Of a stretch of DNA of 64,000 nucleotides, positions 44,863-61,610 are shown piece by piece; the stretch's first letter is position 1; every line of letters starts with the position of its first letter. The position numbers and the translations under genes are program-made. This DNA comes from Hormiphora californensis (taxonomy: Eukaryota; Ctenophora; Tentaculata; Cydippida; Pleurobrachiidae): NCBI GenBank assembly GCA_020137815.1, contig CM035357.1, forward strand, positions 2,093,020 to 2,157,019, written 5' to 3'. The notes under the pieces are model-generated. The model did not search any database. It saw only the letters and a program-made list of their open reading frames with translations, and had not been told where the DNA came from.

Positions 44863-46258
44863 CTGGGTAGAGATGTTGTTAATTATTGACAACTAACAAT
44901 TCATACTTTTCAAATTGTCAAAAATCAAAATACGCACAAAAACAAGATGGGAAAGGGGGTAGGAGGGGGTTGGTAACATATTTACACTGCGTTGTCCGAA
45001 TCATACCTCTGCCATATCTACACTGTTTTCTGTGTTTCTACGCACTCAAGTACAGTTATCAGGGAGTTATTGTTTATCAGTTGCAGGCAGTTAGTGTTTG
45101 TGTTAGGACGCTGGAAGAAACTAAAGAGGGACGCTGTTAGAGAGGGATTAGGAACGAGAGGGAGGGAGGGGAACACTGAGAAAATGTAGAGATACTCACC
45201 TTCAGAGGTCTTTAATTCGAGCTTTTGACTTGCTACAAGGGAGAAGAGTATTGATTAGCGACACACAAATATCGTGATTAGTTATTGAGGTTTAGACTAA
45301 GTGTCTAAGATTTGAGACATTAAAAACCCCCGATTTTTTAAGAATAATTTAAACTCAGAGTGAAATGCATACACACATACAACAACATAACAACGCACCA
45401 CAGATACATATTGTATATTTAACACATCACATCACCGCTGTATAATTATATACCTATGGAAAACATCCTGACAGAGTTACTAGTCACTACAGTTACCATG
45501 GTTACCACTGGTTACCAAGGTAACTAGCAACCAACTGAGGTAACTGAGAGCTAGTAACCTGTTAATACGTGTGTGCAGAATAGTCGCAAAATGTATACAC
45601 TTTCACTGTCTCTCTCTCGCGTATCTCCCCCCGATATATGTCTTCCAATATACAAGACCCTCTCTCTCTCAATGCCAAAGTATTTGATGTTTTTTAACAG
45701 CATGTTCCATGATCATTAGTCTGTTAGTTTGGTAAGATGAGATGGCTTGTACTATTCGGAAGATAGAATATATATCGGGGTATACGCGGTCTTAACTCCA
45801 TACGTTATCTGTAGCAATATATCAGCGTCCTCTCTTTCTCTCTTTCTTCGACCACCGGGGGACTGTATATATTTTTTCTTTTCTATTTTTCTCCCTTACA
45901 CCACCACTTCTAAACTTTACCCACTCTCCTCATAATATACAGACATGCAATCTATAGCTTTCAACACACATACACACACTTTTTAGGATTGGAAATATAT
46001 CTCACAGGCGGAAAAAATGCTTTATTATATGATATTGCACCGGTAAATGTATTGTAAAGGGTGTTATATAGGTACCTGGTACTTGGTGCAAAATATTACT
46101 CTCACAAACCCAAAAGGAGGGTGACCTAAAAGATTAAAGTATGATTGTAGCACGTTTAGCACTGTATAATTTAGAGATTTGAATTTCTTATTATCAGGCT
46201 AAGTGGTACAAAACATAACTCTCACTCTCAGGGTGTTGGTTTGAGATTAACTTTTAGG

Positions 46259-46351
46259 CAGGAACCGACCGACACAAGTAAACAACCAATCAGAACTCGT
46301 TATTAAGGTCACGTGACTGGTTATCAGCCAATCAGGGACCAGTATTTCCTG
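46259..46351. mobile_element. 93-bp MITE with CACGTG core, 8-bp target duplication
   Basis: Begins CAGGAACCGACCGACACAAG and ends TATTTCCTG, flanked on both sides by CTTTTAGG. Contains CCAATCAGAAC, GTCACGTGAC and CAGCCAATCAGG. Other copies are at 47430-47539 and, inverted, at 54765-54873. Confidence 0.8.
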
Positions 46352-47429
46352 CTTTTAGGTCACCCACCATCTTCTAAAAAGAAGTAGATATCAAACTAAA
46401 TAACATATTGGCAAAACTTAAATTTATTTTTGATCTTTTTCTATCTTATAATTCCCATATTATTCAAATTTGAGTGTGATCTTCTTATCTCTCTCTTTTC
46501 AGTTCTTCTCTCCAACTCCTTTATCATACCATACCAAACTCTCTTTGCTTCTCTCTACCGATTTCAGTGGTAATAGTGCATCAAAACAACAAAAAAGAAA
46601 TTGAGAACCTTCCTCTCTCTCTCTCTCTCTGGATTGGGGTTGTATCACGAGGGTGGAGGCATGGTCTTCTTCTCGCACACACAGTGGGGGTACCACCACT
46701 CTCTCTCTCTCTCTCTCGCAGTGGCAGTATTTCATACCCCATTAATAATCATCAATAAACAATAAGAGTCTACTACCTCTCTTTCTCTCTTCTCCGGAGG
46801 GGGTCTAGAGGATCGCTGGCTGTGGCCGAAAGTTTGATGTTAGAGCCAGTGGGCTAGAAAATAAAACATTGTCCTAATTTAGAGCTTCATCTTTTACTTT
46901 AACCACGCAACCAAGTGAACCCAAAACTCTCGAATTTGTAGCACGAATATGTATGAGGTACCAAGGGAAACCTTGTAGGTACTAGCTTGGAAGGAAAATT
47001 GCAACACTTTCGTGGAGAAAGTGAAGCCATGAAGTCTCACAAACATGCAGCAAAGTGCCGTTTTTGTGAGTTTTCAAACATTGTATTGAAAAAGTTAAAA
47101 GAGAATTGGGCTCTCCTAGTTGCGTTTTTCTTCTCTCCTTGAAAACATTGATATTAAACACACTGAGTAAAAGAACTGGCCCCAGATTCGGCCACATCCA
47201 ACGTATCCCCGGCCCCATCCCTCTCCATCTCAACTGGTTGTAGTGCCCTAAGTCCCGAACAATCGACGATTCGAACCGATCTCACAACGGTCTTTGTCGA
47301 ATGTGGGATTTGGACAACGTGACACCGTCCCTCGCGTGGGGAGCAGTATCACGTATTTCATAATAATGTACACGAATCACACATCAATCAGATTAAGTAT
47401 TTTGTTATGCCCGGATGTTAGGTTGGCAG

Positions 47430-47539
47430 CAGGAACCGACCGACACAAGTAAACAACCAATCAGAACTCGTTATTTAGGTCACGTGACTGGTTATCAGCC
47501 AATCAAGGACCAGTAGTTCCCTGATTCGGTCGGTTCCTG
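47430..47539. mobile_element. Second copy of the CACGTG-core MITE, 110 bp
   Basis: CAGGAACCGACCGACACAAG at the left and TCGGTCGGTTCCTG at the right, giving complete TIRs. The internal sequence is nearly identical to the 46.3 kb copy. The flanking octamers are only partly alike, so the insertion is older or the duplication has decayed. Confidence 0.8.
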
Positions 47540-48259
47540 GTCTGATGAGTTTTGATATCAGTACACAATTGATCTTGTAACAGAAAATATGGAAAATAGC
47601 TTCACATAAAGTAAAGCATCGTATATATAAACAATATATATAGTTATGTAAAGATTGCCAGGGAAAATAGATTTGTTAGTGTATCTAACCGTTTGTGTAC
47701 CGAACTACATATAAAACACGTGATGAGCTGTCGTAACTTTACTGAAAAAGGATCTCCACCTATCAATCAATAAATTTGAAAATCAATTTGAATTTCGTTG
47801 TTATATATACTCTAATCCAAGAAAATTGATATCTATCTCAAATAAAAAGTGTATCTGGGGTAGTGAAGTTACGACACCCGCATCTGTCATATCATCCCCT
47901 CTTTCTCGCACGGCAGGGAAAAAAACAAAACTTTGCTGGCAAAAGAGGGGATGATATTTTAACAGAGGGAAACTCAAATTATATATATACTCGGTTAATG
48001 TTTGGGGGATAATATATATATTAGGATATAATTCTAGGGAATCACACTAACTCACACATGCTCACTAAGGGCCCCCTTCCAAGATTTTCTTCGTTCTTCT
48101 CTCTCTCAATCTGACCATTCTCGTCTCTCTTTTGGGTTCAAATTTGATGGGAGAAAGATCAGAGAGATCGTGTAATTCAATGCACACCGCGAACTAGGAG
48201 AGGGGGCCGGGAGAGGGTGGAGAGGAGAGGTGTGTTATAACAAACAGGGGAGGTGTTTA

Positions 48260-49535
48260 TCAATAGTTGGCTGTCTTCCGGCCTCCCTGGGGTACAGATG
48301 GGGGCATGGATCCGTTCCGGCCGGGGGGAGGTCCAGCTCCTTGGTTATTTCGCCTGCCGTTTCCACGGGATTGGTTGTAGTGGGGAGGGTAGTCGCCGTA
48401 CCCGCCGTATCCGTAACCTAGGGGAGAGAGAGAATTAGGGATGGGAGAGAGTAAAATAGAGATGGGGAGATCTTCTTTTACTTTTTTAAAACAGGGACAT
48501 GTACGAGGATTAGAAAGGGTTTATAACACTTTTATCAACTTACCACCACTAGGTCCATTATATCCATACCCATAACCTCCACCATGGCCATAGTAACTAG
48601 GTCCATAGTAACCATAATCCTGATAAGGTCCATATCCGTAATCATAATATCCTCCATAGTACCGCTGTCGGGAGCCCTTTGGTTCTGCTTTCTTCACCTC
48701 AACCCTGGTACCTGCTACCTCGTGGAAATGTCGGATACAAAGCTCGTCAACCAGATCTGTATCGTCCAGGGTAACAAAACAGAACCGTCGCCTTTTCTGT
48801 TCCTTTCCCTCCTGTTTCTTTTCCTTGATGAAGTCCACCTTGGTAACAACGGCCGCGAAGTTATCCTCAAAATAGGATTTGACTGAAATTGGGAGAGAAT
48901 TTAGTGAACTGAAACAGTGACGAATGGTACAAGTTTACAAATTAAGTTATGGTACTATAACAACTGATCTTCCCTTTGTGGGAAAGTAGGATATTACTTA
49001 CTGGTTTCCTCGTCGACATCAGTATCCAGACCACCAACGAAGATCTTATGAGTTTTCAGGCTAGCATTCCTGTCCCTGTTGCCCCGGGGCATGGCTCGTT
49101 TCACCTCAATCTCCTTTTCATCCAAGGAATGGGCTGTTTGTTTCTTCTCCTCCAGGCACTTCTTTGCTCCATCATCCGTGGCGTAGGTGACAAAACCAAA
49201 ACGTCTGTGAGAGAAAGGGGAGTTGGAAGAGATATCACTTGAATTGAAGGGCATTTCAGCACGTTGGAAGCAGAAATGAACCTACCTTGACTTGCCATCG
49301 TCGTATCTTAGGATGTTAATATTCTCAACCTCACCAAATTGGCCAAAATACTCTCTACCAGAGTCCTCTGTAGTCGACTCGCTAAGGCCACCAACAAAAA
49401 GTTTACGAAGTTTATCCTCTAGCTCCTCTACTCCGTTAGTGTGCTATGGAGATATATGGGTTAGCGGTATATGGGGATGAGACGGGTGTGTTTTGATAAT
49501 TTTACACTTACATCAACATCTTTGGCATCTAACAT
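48260..49535 (-). CDS. hnRNP A/B/D-like protein, two RRMs and a Gly/Tyr tail (copy 1), 293 aa
   Basis: Complete gene, exons leftward 49535-49512, 49443-49286, 49204-49002, 48882-48544 and 48417-48260. It starts MLDAKDVDHTNGV. RRM1: RNP2 LFVGGL, RNP1 RRFGFVTY, ending EIEVKRAMPRGNRD; RRM2: IFVGGL and RRFCFVTL, ending VEVKKAEPKGSR. The tail is Gly/Tyr-rich (YYGGYYDYGYGPYQDYGYYG), like hnRNP A/B and D, and ends in a Pro/Arg/Asn segment. RRM2 carries a Cys in RNP1 where Gly is usual, and the linker helix is short. It is a paralogue of the gene 3.4 kb downstream, with matching intron phases inside both RRMs, pointing to an old tandem duplication. It is head-to-head with CAPZB. Confidence 0.9.
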
Positions 49536-50086
49536 TGTGACCTGGGAGGGAGGAAGGGACCCAGTGTGATGGAAAATCAACGAAGAATCAGTGAAACACG
49601 GAAATTTTTATTGAAATCAGTTGAACAACGTTACCTTAAGTTGATTAACAAGGGAAATAGCTGTTCTTTTGTAGGGGACTAACTAAGAAAGGGGACCGAA
49701 CTCCGATAAAAGGCAAAATTTGGGGAAAACTTTTCACACTGAACAAAGAAATCTGCTTCCACCGCAACCTTGACAGAAACTTTTTATTCTCAATTTTATG
49801 CTGCGCGCGTGAAAAGCAGCGCTGTTTCGTTATATATCGCGCCCGCCGTTAAATGCATCGTAAAATTTAACGATTTTAGCCGGTAAATGTTGGGTTTTTC
49901 GAACCGCGAAAAGTCCGAAATTTTGAAGTTTTTGTTTCAAAAAAGTTTTCGTCGGTGTTCCGCGTTTCTTTGAGGAAACTGTCTCAGATCTGGACTTGTA
50001 TTTGGCCTAAAGACTAGTTTTGGTCTTTATTATACCTCTCACTACCCTTTTTTAAACTACCAACACACTTAGCGAGAGAGTGCGAA
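49536..50086. promoter_or_regulatory. Shared promoter region between an hnRNP gene and CAPZB
   Basis: Two start codons face away from each other 551 bp apart. The interval is AT-rich with a GC-rich patch near 49803-49855 (GCGCGCGTGAAAAGCAGCGC). No TATA box is obvious in either direction. A bidirectional promoter is inferred from geometry only. Confidence 0.45.
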
Positions 50087-51764
50087 ATGGCAGGGCAGCA
50101 AGTTGATTGTGCGCTCGACCTAATGAGACGGCTACCACCCCAAGACATCGATAAGAATTTATCAGATCTCATTGATCTTGTCCCCCACCTGGTTGACGAA
50201 CTTCTCTCCTCCATCGATCAGCCCCTGAAAGTTGCAAAGGATATTAAAAAGGTAACAACAACTCGCATTAGTCGCATATTTTACGGTTACAGTTGGTCAA
50301 CGTACTTAAATCACTGTCTGTCAACACTTAAACACACATCCCCCCTTTTCAGAACAAAGACTACCTGCTCTGTGACTATAACAGGGATGGAGACTCATAC
50401 CGGTCACCTTGGAGTAACGAGTTCTTTCCACCCATCGAGGATGGCAACGTCCCTAGTGACAGGATGCGAAAACTGGAGGAACAGGCGAACGATGCATTTG
50501 ATGTGTATCGAGAGCAGTACTTTGACGGTGGTATTAGCAGTTGTTACTTTTGGGACGAGGAACATGGCGGCTTTTCCGGTGCAATTTTAATCAAGAAAAC
50601 GGGAGATTTGAAGAACAAATTTAGGAGCAGTTGGGATTCTATTCATGTAATTGAAGTTCATGAAAAGGTATGTCATCGGTAATTGATTTGTGCCCTTTTC
50701 AAGTATATTTCTCTCGTCGTCTAGACTCGATGGTATTTTTAACAGCGTTTCACCCACCTCGTCTCGCCATAGCTGTTAGGTTCTTTATTCTATTTCTTGC
50801 TAGATTATGATCGCTATAATCTAAGATTTTGTTGATATCTGGACGAAGTTTTTAATCTGTCATTACCTGTCTTCTTGCCTAAAATTTTATCAGTAATAAC
50901 AGTCCATAGATCTATTCCTGAACCGGTCGACATTATAACACACTATCTCTTACCCCATGATAAAACCCCACTCATTCTAACTTCTCTCCCAGAGGTAAAT
51001 AAGTTAAAACTTTCTTCCAGGGTGCAGGTAGGAACGCCCACTACAAACTAATCTCAACAGTCATGTTATGGCTCCAAAACACTCGCACCGGATCCGGCCA
51101 AATGGATCTTGGTGGATCCCTCTCACGTCAGGTATAATAGTACAGGGTGTCCCACTGTCTCTCACGCCAGATATTATACATAGTACAGGGTGTCCCACTG
51201 TCTCTCACACCAGATATTATAGTAAAGGGTGTCCCACTGTCTTTGTGTGACCTGCGATTTCGGGTCGTGTTCTACCTGGTATATTACATAGTTTGTACAA
51301 GTGTACAACCCGTTACTAGGTAGTTTCTATGGGTTCAACATGGGCTAATTATGTCTTTTTTCGAGCTATTTATTCTGTTCCAACAGAAAATGTTCTCACC
51401 TAAGAAAAAAATAGTCGAGTAGAGGGAGAGATCTAGTTGAGTACTGAGTAGAGAGGGAGAGATCTAGGTCGAAGTTGAGAGATATGGTTGTGTGTATTCC
51501 TACGCTTGCAGAGTGCCTTCTGACTGTTGAGGCTGTAAGCCAACCTGCTTTACACGAATGAGGAGGTAGAGGAAACGAGAGAGAGGGGAGAAGAGATAGA
51601 AAGAGGGAGAGAGATAGAAATAGTGATAAAGAGAGAGGGAAGAGGAAAGGAGAGGATTTGTGTGAGTGCAAGGGAGAGATATAGTGGAATATGTAAAGAA
51701 ACAAATGTGCGATAGCTTTACAAACCATCTTTGCAACTTTCGATTCTCTCTCTCTCTCTCTCTC

Positions 51765-51843
<79 letters not shown>

Positions 51844-52931
51844 GCGCTGCTTGCTAGACATTTCTATCATCACATTCATGATAGCTGAAATGAACACCTC
51901 ACAGTAAACAACACAGTACACATGGCATTGTTATCTCTCGCTAACAAACACACACAAGTTGAGACACTATTCAGCCATCTTTTCATGTGTCCAGCGTGTT
52001 TTATTGTACTGTACTTACTCGACTCTCTCTCTCATGGGACCCTGTAATGGAAATTTCACAACACGGGAGTGGTCCTCATAAATAACGCCCCCACGCCCTT
52101 CGCAGTGTGCTATATCCCAAAACTAACAACCCTCCTCCCCGTCAGGTTGAGAAAGACCTGCCAGTTACGAATGACATGTTTTCTCACATTGTCAACATTG
52201 GTGGAATGGTGGAGAAAATGGAAAACAATATTCGGGGAGTGTTGGAGACTGTCTACTTTGGACGAACTCTGACCGTGCTAAATGATGTCAGGTCTCTTGT
52301 TGAGTAAGTTATATTTCTGTTTTTCATCAGGGGGTTGTTGGCACATCCAATAGAGGATAGTGAATATAGTCCCATGGAAATATGAAATATCCACGTTGAC
52401 GTGTACAAAAAAAGAAGAAAAAAGTTGTGATTAGTGATTATTGAATGGCCGATTATATCACTGTGTGTAACCAGCTCCACAGTGTTTATAATATATTGTT
52501 AGAACACTGTGTGTAGATTCATCATCTCATTCAACAATTTCATAACTGCTACTACATCATCAACGGTGTGCTCGTACCTCTAGCATTCCTTTTGTTGTGC
52601 AGGGATATCATGTTTCATCCAGAGTGTATGAAATACAATACATCCCTCTATCATGTTGAATTTCCCTTCCATTTTGCACAGCTCATTTTATCGTGTCGGC
52701 ATCTATTTTTTATTCTGCTAACCCACGACACAAACTACACCCACATATAACATACCCCATATATCATACATAACCACCCCTAACCACCACGCCTACCGTC
52801 TACCACCTGGCCTCCCCCGCACATCTAACCAAATCCTTCATTTCAGCTTGGAAAGCAAGAAACAACACGACAAGCTCAGTCAAGGTATCGCCAACGCCAT
52901 CAAGAACAAGGAAAGAACGTCCACCAACTGA
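50087..52931 (+). CDS. CAPZB: F-actin-capping protein subunit beta, 277 aa
   Basis: CapZ beta pairs with the alpha subunit to cap actin barbed ends. Exons 50087-50251, 50353-50667, 51021-51131, 52146-52303 and 52847-52931 join in phase. Family phrases throughout: [106 protein letters not shown] and the C-terminal tentacle LNDVRSLVD followed by [19 protein letters not shown]. Human isoforms are 272-277 residues, so it is full length. Intron 3 has a 45-bp tandem repeat (CAGGGTGTCCCACTGTCTC, 51130-51240) and two purine/pyrimidine microsatellites. Confidence 0.97.
51140..51245. repeat. 45-50-bp tandem repeat in CAPZB intron 3
   Basis: Three units sharing AGGGTGTCCCACTGTCT and ACGCCAGATATTATA start just after the exon 3 donor; the first unit includes part of the exon end (CTCTCACGTCAG). 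Confidence 0.7.
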
Positions 52932-54153
52932 GTAATTGTGTTTGTTTGGACCTCTGGAGAACAGATCTAATCCCTGAGAATTAAATGGGAGGGAAAGATG
53001 ATTGAATTAGGAGGAGAATTAAATCGATTCTTCTCTCCTGTACCTCTCCAATCTCTCTCTCCCCTTCTGATCTCATGATACTGTTGCATTGGTATTTAAG
53101 AGTATTTTTGTTTTATATTTTAAAATTGTTTGTCCAACGCTACATATTCGAGACGATTAAACAGCCCCTTTTTAATCACGCCCCATTTTGCATTATGTGA
53201 TCATGATGTGTGTGTGTGTGTGTGCTATTTTTGTGGATTTGGCGTTGCTAGGGGTGCTGGATTAACACGGTGGTGTAACCATGTGTTGTAACCATTGTAA
53301 CCATAAACCATTTGGTGTAACCATGGTAACCACGCGGTGTAACCATGGTAACCATCCCCTACACCTAGCAACACACCTGCTCTCTAGATATAATGGTAAT
53401 AGTTTAGTTGCTTGGGTTGCCTATCTTTCAAAAAAGAGAGAGAATATAATCGCTGTATTTTCTCTCCCCTGTTATGTTCTGCGCTCATTTTTTACGTTCA
53501 TTATGTTCGTTCTTAGGACATGAAAACAAAAGTTACCGATTTTTTACAGTAAATAGTGATTTTTGAACATGTTTACAGTCCGTCTATTATATACTGAGAG
53601 ACACACTGATCTTTTTACATCAAGCTCTCAGATATTATCATATTAGTAGTTCAGTGCAATTCTTACCTTACCTTCCCTCTCGCTCTGTTCGAGTTAAGTG
53701 GTTTAGATTTATGAGATCTTGCTCTCGATCTCATGATCTACTTTACTTTCCTCTGTCTAAACAGACGGAGGGGGTCCGGGGTTTGAATTGAACAGAAAAA
53801 TCGCACCCTAGTTTGAACATTCCAAGATTTTATTTGCCCACAAAAAAGTAGATTGAATAGTGAGACGGAGAGAAAGAGACGTTTGTGTTTCATGGCATCA
53901 TGTGTAAATGAAGTGTGTAAGAATTTGTTTAGAAACAATATCTTGTCGTCAATCATTTCCCCCAAACCACCCACCCTTCCCTTAACCCCAAACCACCCAC
54001 CTTACTTAGGAACCCCCAATTACCCCCAATTACCTTATTCCTTCTTATTATTCTTGCTGTACATTGCTTCCGTGTACATACTACATCTATTATCTAAATC
54101 GTCCTAAATTACAGTAGTACGTACTGTGTGGTACATAGTGGGTGTATTACCCC

Positions 54154-54234
<81 letters not shown>

Positions 54235-54428
54235 GGGCCACGGCTATGTGTGTGTATGGGTTTGTTGTTTTAATTTCACACCGCCAACTGTTTCCAAGCC
54301 ATCTCATAACAAACCCATGTATACTCAGACAGGTAGACAGACAGACAAACAAACACACAGACAGCTACAGACAAACAACCAAACAGTAAGATCTGCGTCT
54401 AATCGGGGTCAATCATCCAATAAAATAG

Positions 54429-54545
54429 AGGATAGTCCCTTGAATAGAGAAATATCCACTTGAAAAATATATATAGATATATATAGATGGATCTATCTAT
54501 ATATATTTTTCAAGTGGCTATTTCTTTATTCAAGGGACTATCCTC
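54429..54545. repeat. 117-bp palindrome
   Basis: Arms beginning GAGGATAGTCCCTTGAATA are inverted around an AT-rich centre (ATATAGATGGATCTATC). Partial related sequence is at about 52358-52400 in CAPZB intron 4. Confidence 0.8.
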
Positions 54546-54764
54546 ACAGATCTGTGACCTGCTGATCTACTCCGAGAGAGATGGTCGAGTAAGGCAACTC
54601 AGACCATGTAACTGACAACATTACATGTAACCGAACCTTCCATATAGGATATATCCTATTAAACACGTCCTTTTTCTCTCCCTCTCGCTATATCTCTTTC
54701 ATCCCTCTATCTCTTTCTTTCTAGCAATACCAATCTCAGTCTCCGTCAATCCACACACTAATTT

Positions 54765-54873
54765 CATGAACCGACCGAATCAGGAAATACTGGTCCCTGA
54801 TTGGCTGATAACCAGTCACGTGACCTAAATAACGAGTTCTGATTGGTTATTTACTTGTGTCGGTCGGTTCCTG
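54765..54873. mobile_element. Inverted copy of the CACGTG-core MITE
   Basis: TIR GAACCGACCGA and TCGGTCGGTTCCTG enclose GATTGGCTGATAACC, GTCACGTGAC and TCTGATTGG. The flanking octamers ACTAATTT and ACTCATTT match at 7 of 8 positions. Confidence 0.8.
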
Positions 54874-55264
54874 ACTCATTTTAAGGTCTCCTTGGAGCCC
54901 TCCCCCAAGGAGTCTGAACTCCCTTTATTGTTTATGTTCACCATCTTACATCATGTGTGAAATATTTGCAGTGTATACTGAGGGAATCATGCACGTCATA
55001 TACACGATTATATACACGAAAGCTCAATGTACATTGCATTGTACATTGAGCTTTCGTGTATAATGTACATGACGTGTCAAATGTTCCCCTCTTCCCGCCT
55101 CTATCTTTCTCTCTCTCTCTCACTCTCTCTCTCTCTCTCCCTCCCCTCTCTCTCTATCTATCTCTCCTGCACACGGCTTCCATGTGATTTGGCAGAGAGT
55201 GTAAACTGCTAGTTCCATTGGCCACCGCCTTCCACGCAGCCCCCTTTCTCTAATTCTAGTTAAT

Positions 55265-55555
55265 GTAGTTACCCCACTACTAACTCAACGTTCTCTCCTA
55301 GTAGTTACACCTCTACTAACCCCACTACTAACCCCATTTATTACTAACCCCACCTCTAACCCCACTACTAAACATACTAACAACCCCACTACTAACCCCA
55401 CTACTAACCCCACTACTAAACCTACTAACAACCCCACTACTAACCACACCTCTAACCCCACCACTAACCCCACTGGCCACTACTAACCCCACCACTAATC
55501 CTACTAACAACCCCATTACTTACCCCACTACTTACCCCACTACTAACCCCATTAC
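55265..55555. repeat. ACTAACCCC minisatellite before the Arf gene
   Basis: Units of 12 and 15 bases (CCACTACTAACCCCA) in irregular order, about 20 in all, ending 25 bp before the ATG at 55580. Confidence 0.85.
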
Positions 55556-55579
55556 CTCTCTCCCAGTAGTCGCCTGAAA

Positions 55580-59439
<3,860 letters not shown>

Positions 59440-59710
59440 AACGGAACTCTTCACCTCTCTGAATTTCTATTTCTCCCTCTCTCTCGCCCTGTGATCCGGA
59501 ATCAGCGATCCTCCCTGCTGCATGTTGGTCTAGTTATAAATATTTCAAGTTTCTTTCTTTTTTCTCTTGGGGTATAAAAATAGTCTTAACCACACACTAT
59601 GATATATAACACTGTGTATATTTAAATCCAGATTGGTCTTCTTTAATGTTGTTTTTTCTTCTCTTCTCCACGGCTTTTAGAAAATATTTACAGAGAGTTT
59701 GTGTTGGTAT

Positions 59711-61506
59711 GGGGGGGTCGTCATGTTAATTTTGTTAATGTTTTGTTAATTAACAAACGACCCTTGGTGAAACATTAACAAAATTAACAAAATTAACAAA
59801 ATTAACAAAAATCGCGTTTTAGATGTTTTTGGTCGGTTTATAGCTGTTTTATGTGTTTTTAGGTGTGTTTAGGTGTTTCTATCATAAACTCACTATCTCC
59901 CATGGCAGATATTTCATAGCTAGGATAATTGTTTGGATTTCATCAAAGGTTTTGAGGTAAGAAAAGGGTCATTATAACAAAGGAGGGGTATACGAGTAAA
60001 GAACACCAGATTAATGTATAAATTGTGCGGTAATATGACGAAAATTTTTCGGCATAATCGTTCTAAAGCTAATTCCACTTCTAGGATACTCTATAGGGTC
60101 CCTAGAAACAACCCCTGAAGTTGTCGCAAGATCGGCGATAAAGAAATTGCATTAATTGGGCCTGATTGGTTACAGGGTGCTTTCAGCCTGAAGCCAAAAC
60201 CATAAATACCCTTAAAATAGGAGTAGAGACAAAACCGAGGGCACTAAAGTGATCAGCGTCCTCGCATTAGTGGGGGTAGGTGCTGGAATTAAGTCTCTAT
60301 CTCATCTGGTTAATCAGATAATTGGATAATCAGCTCTGCGCATAGCCGTTTTTGGCCATATGGCTATAGCTATGTTAGGAAAGGAGTAGAGACAAAACCG
60401 AGGGCACTAAAATGGTCAGCGTCCTCGCATTAGTGGGGGTAGGTGCTGGAATTAAGTCTCTATCTCATTTGGTTAATTAGTTAATTGGATAATTAGATCT
60501 GCACATAGCCGTTTTCGGCCATATGGCTGTAGCCACTTAGGAATGGTTTAGAGACATTTCACTGGTGCCATCTTGTAGACAATGGCCAAGTTATGGGGGG
60601 TCGACGTCGGACTTTTAAGCTCTATCTCCAACCGTTTAGCCGTTATTTGGCTTTAAAGGTGCTCAAAATGAGCAAAAAACGGTAAAAAGCCCGATTTTGA
60701 GCAAACCAAATAACGGCTAAACGGTTGGAGATAGAGCATAAAAGTCCGACGTCGACCACCCACAACTTGGCCATTGCCTACAAGATGGCACCAGTGAAAT
60801 GTCTCTAAACCATTCCTAAGTGGCTATAGCCATATGGCCGAAAACGGCTATGTGCAGATCTAATTATCCAATTAACTAATTAACCAGATGAGATAGAGAC
60901 TTAATTCCAGCACCTACCCCCACTAATGCGAGGACGCTGATCACTTTAGTGCCCTCGGTTTTGTCTATACTCCTATTTTAAGGGTACTTATGGTTTTGGC
61001 TTCAGGCTGAAAGCACCCTGTAACCAATTAGGCCCAATTAAGGCAAGTTCTTCATCGCCGATCTTGCGACAACTTCAGGGGTTGATTCTAGGGACCCTAT
61101 AGAGTACCCTAGAAGTGGAATTAGCTTTAGAACGATTATGCCGAAAAATTTTCGTCATATTACCGCACTAGTGGCGGGTCAAAAAAATTCAAAAAAAAAA
61201 TTCACAAAAAAAATTCAAAAAAATTTTTGGGGAAAAAATCCTGCCACTAAATCGGGGTGCCACTAAATCGGGGGCCATTAAATCGGGGTTCGACTGTATA
61301 TCAGTGTTGATTGGATGGGTAGTACGTATAATATTGTCAAAAATAACGCAAATGATCTATTAAAGCGGGATTAAAAGCTTCAAAAAGACTTAAAAAAGCT
61401 TCTTTTTTTTGTTAATAATGTTAATAATGTTAATAATGTTAATAATGTTAATGTTAACATTTAAAAAATTTTCATGAAACATTAACATTAACATGACGAC
61501 CCCCCC
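59711..61506. mobile_element. G-tract-ended TIR element, 1.8 kb, with an internal palindrome
   Basis: Ends GGGGGGGTCGTCATGTTAAT and ATTAACATGACGACCCCCC are flanked by GTTGGTAT on both sides (8-bp duplication). Inside, a palindrome of about 1.1 kb (about 60028-61170) begins GCGGTAATATGACGAAAATT and centres near 60690 on a core (CTCTATCTCCAACCGTTTAG, AAAGCCCGATTTTGAGCA) shared with the 18.9-22.9 kb palindrome. Next to it, 61175-61298 is the right half of a pogo-like element (ACTAAATCGGGGTGCC and GGGGTTCGACTG-TA). Confidence 0.8.
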
Positions 61507-61514
61507 GTTGGTAT

Positions 61515-61578
61515 CGTCCTATATCTCTCTCTCCCTCTTGTGTTGTGTTGTGTACAACAATAACTCTACTATTGCCCA

Positions 61579-61610
<32 letters not shown>

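Larger units (their letters stand above)
44863..48259. other. 3.4 kb region between the two hnRNP genes
   Basis: Contains 5' sequences of copy 2 (a possible non-coding exon ending at donor 45200, minus strand), repeats of TTACCATGG/TTACCAAGG near 45490-45530, two copies of a small MITE (46259-46351 and 47430-47539) and a hairpin near 47892-47958 (ATCATCCCCTCTTT with its inverse). No other exon was recognised. Confidence 0.55.
52932..55579. other. Intergenic region between CAPZB and the Arf gene
   Basis: No exon was recognised. It holds a (GT)n tract (53206-53224), GTAACCATGGTAACC repeats (53270-53360), a (CT)n tract, an AT-rich palindrome (54429-54545), an inverted copy of the CACGTG MITE (54765-54873), a second palindrome (55008-55064), and an ACTAACCCC minisatellite (about 55265-55555) directly before the Arf start codon. 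Confidence 0.6.

Noticed and set aside
55285-55516. Gly/Val/Leu-repeat ORFs on the minus strand
   Set aside because: Artefact of the ACTAACCCC minisatellite.
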